DNA from: Amborella trichopoda
Taxonomy: Eukaryota; Streptophyta; Magnoliopsida; Amborellales; Amborellaceae
Assembly: GCF_000471905.2 (NCBI RefSeq)
Contig: NW_006497023.1
Coordinates: forward strand, 2,160,011 to 2,224,010
Length of the DNA: 64,000 bases
Direction: 5' to 3'
In this document: piece after piece, positions 50,940-61,000 of the stretch
Layout of the letters: every line of letters begins with the position of its first letter
Position numbering within the stretch: the first letter of the stretch is position 1
Position numbers and translations under genes: made by a program
Notes under the pieces: model-generated
The model's input: the letters and a program-made list of their open reading frames with translations, nothing else
The model's database searches: none
Told to the model about the DNA's origin: nothing

Positions 50940-51684
50940 CGAGACTGAGCAATTAAGGGTCTTGCAGTATGGAGAGAAGCTCAGCAGTATTGGATCATGC
51001 AGTATGAGATGAGGCTGAGCAGTTTAGGGTCATGCTATGTGGACCGAGGATGAGATGTTTAGGCCAAGGCTTATGGTCATGTAGCGCTGACCGAGGCATA
51101 GCAGTTTAAGGTCATGCATTATGGACCGAGGGTGAGCAGTTATGGTCATGCGATATGGATGGAGGCTGTGCAATTTTTGGTCATTAAGTATAGATTGAGG
51201 CTGCAAAGTTTAGGGTCATGCAGTATGCAACGAGGCATAGCAACTTAAGGTCATGCATTATGGACCGATGGTTAGCAGTTATGGTCATGCGGTATGGACC
51301 GAAGCTGTGCAATTTAGGGTCATTAAGTATAGATCGAGGCTGCAAAGTTTAGGGTCATGCAATATGGACCGAGGCTGCATTGTTTAAGGTCATGCAGTAA
51401 AGATCGAGGCTGAGATGTTAAGGGTCATTTAGTATGTACCGAGGCTGAGTAGCTTAGGGTCTTGCAATAAGGGGCAAGGTTGAGCAATTTAGGGTCATGA
51501 AGAATGGACCGTGGCTAAGTAGATTAGGGTCTTGCAGTATGGACCGAGGCTTAACAGTTAAGCGTCATGCAGCATGAACCGAGGCTGAGCAGTTTAGGGC
51601 CATGTTGTATGGACTGAGCCTGAACAGTTTAGGGTCATGCAGTATGTACCGAGGCTGAGCCGTATATGGTCATGCAGTGTGGAC
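50940..51684 (+). repeat. ~0.75 kb duplicated block, copy 1
   Basis: Colinear with 51,685-52,425. Anchors: a GAAGCTCA(G/C)CAG monomer (50,971/51,716), GGTGAGCAGTTATGG (51,131/51,899), the same again (51,270/52,038), CTTGCAATAAGG (51,461/52,216) and an AGTATGTACC monomer (51,641/52,395). Offsets run 745, 768, 768, 755, 754. Within each copy a four-monomer group recurs at 139 bp (51,131/51,270 and 51,899/52,038). An older relative lies at 48,448. Confidence 0.85.
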
Positions 51685-52425
51685 CGAGGTTGAGTAATTT
51701 AGGGTCTTCCAGTATGGAACGAAGCTCACCAGTTTTGGATCATGCAGTATGAGCCGAGGCTGAGTAATTTAGGGTCATGCTATGTGGACCAAGGTTGAGA
51801 TGTTTAGGGTCATCCAGTATGAATCAAGGCTGAGCAATTTATGGTCATGTAGTGCTGACCGAGGCATAACAATTTAGGGTCATGCGTTATGCACCAAGGG
51901 TGAGCAGTTATGGTCGTGCAGTATAGACCGAGGTTGTACAATTTAGGGTCATTAAGTATAGATCGAGGATGCACACTTTAGGGTCATGCAGTGTGAACTG
52001 AGGCATAACAGTTTAGGGTTATGCATTATGGATTGAGGGTGAGCAGTTATGGTCATGCAGTATGGACCGAGGCTGTGCAATGTAAGATCATTAAGTATAT
52101 ATCGAGGCTGCAAAGTTTAGGGTCTTGCAGTATGGGCCGAGGCAGTATGTGCAATTTGTATGGACTGAGCAGTCAAGGGTCATGCAGTAGGTACCGAGGC
52201 TGAGTAGTTTAGGGTCTTGCAATAAGGTGCATGGTTGAGCAATTTAGGGTCATGAAGTATGGACCGTGGCTAACCAGATTAAGGTCTTGTGGTATGGACC
52301 GAGGTTTAGTAGTTAAGCATCATGCAATAGGAACCGAGGCTGAGCAGTTTAGGGCCATGCAGTATGGACTAAGCAAGAGCAGTTCGGGTCGCGCAGTATG
52401 TACCGAGGCTGAGCAGTTGAAGTCA
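51685..52425 (+). repeat. ~0.75 kb duplicated block, copy 2
   Basis: Partner of the preceding block. The segment near 52,140-52,165 is disordered (GGCAGTATGTGCAATTTG) compared with copy 1, which explains the shift in offset from 768 to 755. It contains a 139-bp internal repeat like its partner, so the 139-bp repeat predates the 0.75-kb duplication. Confidence 0.82.
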
Positions 52426-52874
52426 TGCAGTATGGACTGATGCAGAGCAGCTTAGGGTCGCGCAGTTTGGACTGAGGCATGCAGTTTAGGGTCATACAGT
52501 ATGGACCGAGGCTGAGCAGTTTAGGGTCATGTAGTGTGGACTGAGGTTGCGCAGTCTAGGGTCATGCAGCATGGACATGGGTTGAGTAGTTTTGCGTCAT
52601 TCAATATGGAGTGAGGGTGAGCAGTTTAGGGTCATGTAGTGTCAACAGAGGATGAGCAGTTTTGGGTCATGCAGTGTGGACCAAGGCTGAGCAGTTTAGG
52701 CTCATACGGTATGGACCAAGGCTGAGCATTCTAGACTCATGCATTATGGACCGAGGCTGAGCAGTTTAGGGTCTCGTATTATGGAGCGAGCCTAAGTAAT
52801 TTAGGGTCCTGCAGTATGGACCTAGGCTGAGCAGTTTGGGATCATTCAATATGAACCTACGTTGAGCAGTATAG

Positions 52875-54209
52875 GGTCATGCAGTATGGATCGAGCCTGA
52901 GCAGCTTAAGGTTATGGAGTATGAACCGAGGTTGAGTAGTATAGGGTTGTGAAGTATGGATCCAGGCAGAGCAATTTAGGGTCATACGGTATGGACCGAG
53001 GCAGAGCATTTGATGTTCATGCAGTGGGGACTAAGGTTACGCAGTTGAGGGTCATGCTATGTGGACCGAGGCTGAGGCGTTTACGCTCACGCATTATGGA
53101 CTGAGGGTGAGCGTTTTAAGCGCATGCAGTGGCTGATGCTGAGCAGTTTAGGGTTTGGTTTTATGGACCAAGGTTGAGCAGTTTATGGTCAGGCAGTATG
53201 GACCGAGGCTGAGGCTGAGTAGTTTATGGTCAGGTAGAGTTCATCTAGGCTGAGCAGTTTTGGGTCACGCAGTGTGGACCGAGGCTGAGCAGTTTAGGGT
53301 CATGCAGTATAAATCGTTGCTAAGTAGTTTAGGGTCATGCAGTGTGGACCGAGGCTGAGACGTATAGGATTTCATAATATGGACCTAGGCTGAGCAGTTT
53401 AGGGTCATGCAGTATGGACAGAGGCTATGAAGTTTAGGGTCTCACATTATGGAACGAGCATAAGTAGATTAGGGTCAGGCAGAATGGGCCGATGCTGAGC
53501 AGTTTAAGGTCGCTCAGTATGGACCGAGGCTGAGTAGTGTACGATCATGCAGTCTGAACCGAGCCAGAGCAGTTTAAGGTGAGGCAGTATGTACCGAGAC
53601 TGAGCATTTTAAGGTCGTCCGGTATGGACTGAGGCAGATCAATTTAGGGTCATGCAGTATTGACCAAGGCAAAGCAGTTTAGGGCCATATAGTATAGACC
53701 AAGGCGGAGAAGTTTAGGGTCATTTAGTTTGGACCGAGGCTAAGTAGTTTATGGTATTGCTGTCTAGACCGAGACTGAGAAGTTTTGGGTCATGCAGTGT
53801 GGACAGAGGCTGAGAAGTTAAGGGTCATGCAGTATGGACCAGTGCTCAATAGTATATGGTCATGCAGTGTGGACCGAGGCCTTGCAATTTAGGGTCATGC
53901 ATTACGGGCTGAGGGTGAGCAATTTAGGGTCATGCAGTATGGATCGAGGCTGTGAAGTATAGGGTCCTGCAGTTTGGACCGTGGCTGCAGAATTTAAGGT
54001 CATGCAGTATGGAACGAGGATGAGTAGTTTAGGGTCATGCAGTAAGGACCGTTGCTGAGCTGTTTAGGGTGGTCATGCAATTTGTACCGAGGCAGAGCAG
54101 TTTAGGGTCTAGCAATAAGGACCTAGGCTGAACAGTTTAGGGTCATGATGTAAGGAACGAGATAGAGCATATTAGGGTCTTACTGTATGGACCGAGCCAG
54201 ACCAGTTGG
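52875..54209 (+). repeat. 1,335-bp higher-order unit, copy A
   Basis: Matches 54,210-55,544 at an offset of exactly 1,335 bp at five anchors: GCAGTATGGA (52,881/54,216), GCAGTGGGGACTAAGG (53,021/54,356), TAGAGTT (53,235/54,570), GGTGGTCATGCA (54,071/55,406 at GGTCA) and AGAGCATATTAGGG (54,164/55,499). Over about 216 bp from 53,235 I count 23 mismatches, about 89% identity. The constant offset means compensating or no indels over the whole unit. Confidence 0.9.
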
Positions 54210-55544
54210 GGTCATGCAGTATGGACTGAGCCTGAGCAGTTTAAGGTTATGCAGTATGAACCGAGGTTGAGTAGTATTGGGTTGTGCAATATGGATCGAG
54301 GCAGAGCAGTTTAGGGTCATACGGTATGGACCGAGGCAGAGCATTTGAGGGTCATGCAGTGGGGACTAAGGTTGCAAAGTTAAGGGTCATGCTATGTGGA
54401 CCGAGGCTGAGCCGTTTACCCTCATGCAGTTTGGACCGAGGCTGAGCATTTGAAGCTCATGCAGTGATCGATGCTGAGCAGTTTAGGGTTAGGTTTTATA
54501 GACCGAGGCTGAGCAGTTTAGAGTCGTGCATTATGGACCGAGGCTGAGGCTGAGTTGTGTAAGGTTTGGTAGAGTTGATCTAGGCTGAGCAATTTTGGGT
54601 CACGCAGTGTGGGCCGAGGCTGAGCAATTTAGGGTCATGCAGTATAAATCGAGGCTGAGTAGTTTAGGGTCATGCAGTGTGGACCGAGGCTAAGACGTTT
54701 AGGGTCTCATAATATGGTACTAGGCTGAGTAGTTTAGGGTCGTACAGTATGGACAAAGTCTACGATGTATAGGGTCTTGCATTATGGAGAGAGCCTAAGT
54801 GGATTAGGGTCATGCAGAATGGACCGATGCTGAGCAGTTTAAGGTCGTTTAGTATGGACCGAGGCTGAGTAGTCTACGGTCATGCAGTCTAGACCGAGCC
54901 AGAGCTATTTACGGTGAGGCAGTATGTACCGTGACTGAGCAGTTTAAAGTCGCCCGGTATGGACTGAGGTAGCGCAATTTAGGGTCATGCAGTATTGACC
55001 AAGGCAAAGCAATTTAGGGCCATATAGTAGAGACCGAGGCTGAGAAGTTTAAGGTCATTCAGTTTGGACCGAGGTTAAGTAGTTTATGGTCTTGCTGTTT
55101 AGACCGAGGCTGAGAAGTTTAGAGTCATGCAGTGTGGACCGAGGCTGAGAAGTTAAGGGTCATGCAATATGGACTAGTGCTCAGTAGTATATGGTCATGC
55201 AGTGTGGACCGTGGCTTTCCAGTTTAGGGTCATGCATTATGGACTGAGGGTTAGCAATTTAGGGTCATGCAGTATGGATCAAGGCTGTGAAGTATAGGGT
55301 TCTGCAGTATGGACCGAGGCTGCACAGTTTAGTGTCATGCAGTATGGATCGAGGATGAGTAGTTTAGGGTCATGCAATAAGGACCGTGGCTGAGCAGTTT
55401 AGGGTGGTCATGCAGTTTGTACGAAGGCAGAGCAGTTTACGGTCTAGTAATATGGACCTAAGCTGAACAGTTTAAGGCCAAGAAGTATGGACTGAGGCAG
55501 AGCATATTAGGGTCTTTCTGTATGGACCGAGGCAGAGCAGTTTA
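54210..55544 (+). repeat. 1,335-bp higher-order unit, copy B
   Basis: Tandem partner of copy A. Shared private features include an ATTTCATAATATGG/GTCTCATAATATGG monomer, GAGCC(A)GAGC monomers, AGTGCTCA(A/G)TAGTATATGG and the doubled GAGGCT hexamer near 54,538. Homology starts abruptly at the left ends of both copies, consistent with one unequal exchange producing the pair. Confidence 0.9.
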
Positions 55545-55651
55545 GCGTCTTGCAATAAGGACCTAGGCTGAACAGTTTAAGGCCATGATGTATGGAACGA
55601 CGCAGAGCATATTAGGGTCTTGCTATATGGACCGAGGCAGAGCAGCTAAGG
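55442..55651 (+). repeat. 105-bp (three-monomer) tandem duplication
   Basis: A three-monomer block starting GTCTAGTAATATGG (55,442) is repeated exactly 105 bp on as GTCTTGCAATAAGG (55,547). Both copies run through ACCTA..GCTGAACAGTTTAAGGCCA and AGAGCATATTAGGGTCTT. It sits at the right end of copy B, so it arose beside or after the 1,335-bp duplication. Confidence 0.82.
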
Positions 55652-58013
55652 GTCATGCAGCATGAACCGAGGCTGAGCAGTTAAGGGAGCATGAACCGTG
55701 GCTGAGCAGTTGAGGGTCAGGCAGCATGAACCGAGGCAGAGCCGTTTAGGATCATGCAGTTTGGACCGAGCTTGAACAACTTAGAATCATGCAGTGTGTA
55801 CCGAGGCTGAGCAGTTTAGGGTCATGCATTATGGACTGAGGCAGAGCAGTTTAGGGTCGTGTAGTATAGACCAAGGCAGAGCAGTTTAGGGTTATACGGC
55901 TTGCACCAAGGCTAAGCAGTTTTGGGTCATGCAGTGTGGACTGAGGTTGCACAGTTTAGGGTCATGCAGTGTGGACTGAGGTTTCACAGTTTAGGGTCAT
56001 TCAATATGGACAGAGGCAGAGACATTTTGGGTCATGCAGTGTGAACCTAGGATGAGCGATTGTGGGCACGCAATGTGGACCAAGGCGGAGCAGTTAAGGC
56101 TCATGCACGATGGACCGAGGTTGAGCATTTTAGGCGCATGTAGTAAGGACCAAGGCTGAGCAGTATAGGGTCAGGCTGCATGGACCAAGCCTGAGCAGTT
56201 TAGGGTCATGCAGTATGGATCGAGCTGAGTAGTTTATGATCATGGAGTACAAATCGAGGTTGAGAACCATAGGGTCATGCAGTAAGGGCCTAGGCTGAGT
56301 AGTCTAGTGTCTTACAATAAGGACATAAGCCTTTTGGTCATGAAGTATGGATTGAGGCTGAGCAGATTAGGGGCTTTCACTATGGACCAAGACTGAGCAG
56401 ATTTGGGTTTTGCAGCGTGGACAGAGGCTGAACAGTTTTAGGTCATGCAGTACGTTCCGAGGCTGAGCAATTTAGGGTCATGCATCATGGATAGAGGCAG
56501 AGAAGTTTAGGGTCCTACACTATGGAACGAGGCGGAGAAGTTTAGGGTCATACGGTAAGGACCAAGGTTGAGCAGTTAGGGTCATGCGGTGTGGACTGAG
56601 GTTGCACAGTTTAGGGTCATGCAGTGTGGACTGAGGTTGGACAGTTTAGGGGGCTGAGCAGTTTCGGGTCATGCAGTGTGAACCGATGATGAGCAGGTTT
56701 GGGTCATGCTATCTGAACCGAACCTAAGCAATTGAGGGTCATGCAATATGGACCGAGGCTGAGCAGTTTAGGGTCACGCAATGGGGACTGAGGCAGAGCA
56801 GTATAAGGTCATGCAGTATTGACCGAGGCTGTGCAGTATAAGGTCATGCGGTATGGAACGAGGCTAAGCAGTATAGGGCTGAGCAGTTTAGTGTCATGCA
56901 GTATGGACTAAGGCTGAGTTGTTGAGGTTCATGCAGTATGGATCGAGGTTGAGCAGTTTAGGTTTTGCAGTACCGACCGAACCTGTGCATTTTAGGGTCA
57001 TGCAATATGGATCGAGGCTCAGCTGTATGGATCGAGGCAGAGGGTGAGTAGTTTTGGGTCAGGTAATGTCGATCGAGGCTGAAAAGTATAGGGTCATCCA
57101 GTATGGACCGATGCTGAGAAGTTTAGGGTCATGCAGTATATATCAGAGCTGAGTAGTTTAGGGTCATGCAGTGTGGACCGAGGGTTAGAAATTAGGGTCT
57201 TGTAAAGTTGACCTAGACTGAGCAGTTTAGAGTCATGCAGTATGGACCGAGGCTGAGCAATTTTGGATCTCGCATTATGGAGAGGACCTAAGTACTTTGG
57301 GGTCATACATTAGGGGCCGAGCCTGAGTAGTATAGGGTCATGGAGTATGGATCGAGCCTGAGCGGTTTAAGGTTATGCAGTATGTAACGAGGCTGAGCAG
57401 TTTAGGGTCGTACAGTTTGGCCTGAGGTAGAGAAGTACAGGGTCATGCAGTATAGATCGAGGTTGTGCTGTTTAGGGTCATATGGTACGTACCGAGGCGA
57501 AGTAGTTTAGTTTAATCTAGTGTGGAGTGATGTTGCAAGTTAATTGTGATGCAATATGTACCGAGGCTAAGTAGTGTAGGGTATTCAGTTTGGATCGAGG
57601 CAGAGTTGTTTAGGGTCTTGCTGTCCAGACCGAGGCTTAACAGTTTAGGGCCATGCAGTGCAGACCGAGACGGAGATGTTTAGGGTCATGCAGTATGGAC
57701 CGAGGCTGTGCAGTTTAGGGTCATGTAGCATAGACCGATGCTGAGCAGTTTATGGTCATGGAGTGTGGACAGAGGTTTGCAGTTTATGGTCATGCATAAT
57801 GGACTGAGGGTGCGCAGTCTAGGGTCATGTAGTTTGAACCGAGGCTGTGCAGTTAATGGTAATGCAGTATGCATTGAGGCTGAGTAGTTTAGGCTCATGC
57901 AGTAAGGACCGAGGCTAAGCAGATAAGGGCCTTGCAGTAGGGACCGAGGCTGAGCAGTTAAGGGACATGCAGCATGAACCGAGGCTGAGCAGTTTAGGGT
58001 CATGTAGTATGGA

Positions 58014-58021
58014 ACAAGAGC
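58014..58021. other. Satellite inversion junction
   Basis: Up to GTATGGAACAAG the monomers are forward. From CCTAATATATTCAACCTCGG onward they are reverse complement. There is no spacer and no N. The bases GAG at 58,018-58,020 can be assigned to either arm: the inverted-arm homologues at 60,131 and 61,293 read GAGCCTTAAATATT, and the forward monomer reads GGACCGAG. This looks like a join with 2-3 bp of microhomology. It could be a real rearrangement or a misjoin. Confidence 0.92.
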
Positions 58022-61000
58022 CTAATATATTCAACCTCGGTCCATACTACACGTCCCTAAACTGCTCAACCACAGTCAATACTGCGAGTCCTTTAAACGC
58101 TTAGCTTCAATCCACACTGCATGACCCTACACCGCACAGCCGCGTTCCTTACGGCGTGACCCTAAACTGCTCAGCCTCTGTCCATACTGCAGGACACATA
58201 ACTTCTCAGCCTCAGTCCACACCGCATGAATTTATACTTCTTAGCCTCGTTTTACACTGCATGACCCTAAATTGCTCAGCCTCAGTACATATTGTAGGAC
58301 CTTAACCTGCTGCCTCGATGCGTACCGAATGACCCTAAATGTCTTAGCCTCGGTCAATAGATTCTAACCCTTAACTGCTCTACCTCAGTCCGTACTGCAT
58401 GACCCTAAACTTCTTAGCCTCAATCCATACTCTGTGACTCTATACTACTGAGTAAAGGTCCACACTGCATGACCCCAAACTGCTCAACCTCGGTCCGTAC
58501 TGCATGACCCTAAACTGCTCATCCTTGGTCCTTATTGCACAACCCTAAATAACTCAGCCATGGTACATACTGCATGGCCTAAACTTCCCAGCCTCGATCC
58601 ATACTGCATGACCCTATATTATGCAGCCTCGGTCAAGATTGCATGACCCTAAACTGCTCAGTCTCGGTCCATACTGCATGATCCTAACATGCCCAGCCTT
58701 ACTCCATACTACATGACGCTAAACTGCACCACCTCGATAACCACTGCATGACCTTAAACTGCTCAGTGTCAGGCTTGACCCTAAACTGCCTCGCCTCAGT
58801 CCGTACGTAACGATCCTAAACTGCTCAGCCTTAGTCCACACTGCATGACCTTAAACTGCTTAGACTCGGTTGACAATGCCGAACCTTAAACTACTCCGCC
58901 TTGCTTCATGCTGCATCACCCTAAACTGCTCAGCCTCGGTCAAAACTGCATGACAGTAAACTGCTTAGCCTCGGTTCATACTGCATGACTGTAAATTGGT
59001 CAGCCTTGATCCGTACTGCATGACCAAAAACTGCTCAGCATCGGTCCATACTGCATAACCCTAAACTACTCAACCTTGGTCCATACTGCACGAGCCTAAA
59101 ATGTTCAGCCTCGTTTCATACCGCATGAGCCTAAAATGTTCAACCTCGGTCCATAATGCATGACCTTACATTGCTCAGCCTCGGTCCATACTACATGGCC
59201 ATTTACTGCTCAGCCTCAATCCACACTGCATGACACTAAACTGCTCAGCCTCGGACAATACTGCATGATCCTAACAGCTCAGGCTCGGTCTATACTGCAT
59301 TACCCTATACTCCTCAACCTCAGTCCATACTGCATGACCCTCAACTCTTAAGCCTCAGTCCATACCTCAAGACCCTAGAATGCGCAACCTAGACCGATAC
59401 TGCATGACCCTAAACTGCTCAGCCTAGGTCCACGCTGCATGACCCCAAACAGGTCCGCCTCAATCCATACTTCATGACCCTAAACTGCTAAGTGTCGGTC
59501 TAAACTGCGTGACCCCAAACTGCTCATCCTCAGTCCATACTGCATGACCCTAAACTGCTCAGCCTCCGTCCATACTGTAAGACCCAAAACTGTTCAGCGT
59601 CAACCCAGACTGCATGACCCTAAAGTTCTCAGCCTCGGTCCGTGCTGCAAGACCCTAAAGGGCTTAGCCTCGATCAATAATGCATGACCTTGAACAGCTC
59701 AGCTTCGGTCGATACAGCATGACTCTAAATTACTTAGCCTCGGTACATACGGCATGACCGTAAACTACTCAGCCACGGTCCATATGACATGACGATAAAC
59801 TGCCTCAAGCTTGACCCTAAACTGCTCAACCATTGTCCATACTGCACAACCCAAAACTGCTTAGCCTTGGTCTATACTGCACGACCCTAAACGGCCTTGA
59901 CTTGGTTCAAACAGCAGTACCCTACGTTGTTTAGCCTCGGTCCACACTGCATGGCCCTAAACTGCACAACCTAGGTCCAAACTACATGACCTTAATCTGA
60001 TCATCGTCGGTCCATACTGCATGACCCTAAACTGCTTAGCCTCGGTCCATACTGCATGACCCTCAACTGTTCAGCTTGGGTCCATTCTGCATAACCCCAA
60101 CCTGGTTAACCTCGGTCCGTACTACATGAGCCTTAAATATTCAGCCTTGGTCCATACGGCACTTCACTAAACTGATCAACCACGGTCAATACTGCCTGCC
60201 CCTAAACTGCTCAGCCTAAATCCACATTGCATGACCCTAAACTGGTCAACTTCATTCTATACGGCAAGACCATATACTACTCAACCTCGATCCATTCTGC
60301 AGGACCCTAAACATCTAAGCCTCGGTCCATACCACATGTCTCTAAACTGCTCAACCTCGGTCCAAATTGCATGAAACTGCTAAGCCTCAGTCCATCTTAT
60401 AGGACCCTAAACTTCTCAGCCTCCGACCACACCGAACGACCCTAAAGTTCTCAGCCTCGGTCCATATAGCATGATAGTAAACTGCCACTGCAAGACCCAA
60501 ACCTGCTCAGCCTCGGTCCATACCGCATGAACCTAAACTTCACAACCTCGGTCCATACTGTAGGACCCTAAACGTCTCAGCCTCGGTCCATATAGCCCCT
60601 AAAATGCTTAGCCTCGGTGCGTACTGCATGACCCTAAACTGTTCAGCCTCGGTCCATACTGCATGACCCTATACCGCTAAGCCTCCGTCCATACTGCATG
60701 ACTCAAAATTGCTAAGCCTCGGTTCAAACTGAATGACCCTAAATTTCTCCTCGATCCATACTGTAAGACCCTAAACTACTCAGGCTTGGTCCATACTGAA
60801 TGACACTAAACTCCTTAGCCTCAGTTCATAATGTATGACCCTAAATTGCTATGCCTAAGTCCATACTGCATGAACTTAAACTGCTCAACCTCGGTCCATA
60901 TCGCAAGACCCTAAACTGCACAATCTAGATCCATACTGCATTACCCTAAACTGCTCTAGCTCGGTCCAAACTGCATGACCCTAAACTGCTCAGCCTCAGT

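Larger units (their letters stand above)
38124..58017 (+). repeat. 35-bp satellite array, forward arm, segment 3
   Basis: Forward monomers from the second gap to the inversion point. This part has the clearest higher-order structure: a family anchored by a shortened TAGAG(T/C)TGATC-type monomer at 38,922, 50,162, 53,235, 54,570 and 57,064; a ~1.44-kb unit at 42.6-48.1 kb; a 0.75-kb duplication at 50.9-52.4 kb; and an exact 1,335-bp tandem pair at 52.9-55.5 kb. No genes or foreign inserts are seen. Confidence 0.97.

Noticed and set aside
52130-52170. Possible foreign insert in a disordered stretch
   Set aside because: All pieces (GGCAGTATG, GCAATTTG, TATGGACTGAGCAG) are monomer fragments. It is a local rearrangement of the satellite.
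57686-58003. Longest gap-free open frame (105 codons, minus strand), with repeated SASVHTA-like and HDPKLLSLGPYC-like motifs
   Set aside because: The motifs are the three reading frames of the monomer met in turn, with a 35-codon period. The consensus has two stops per 105 bp in every frame, so such frames appear only where variants happen to remove them. No start context, composition change or conserved domain sets it apart.
58018-58140. Perfect palindrome or hairpin terminus at the inversion
   Set aside because: The arms resemble each other only at the level of any two monomers. The sequence beside the join is not a precise mirror, so it is not a telomere hairpin or recent fold-back.
59160-59351. 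Plus-strand open frame with MTLHCSASVHTT-like start
   Set aside because: It is the same periodic translation, now on the plus strand because the array is inverted here.
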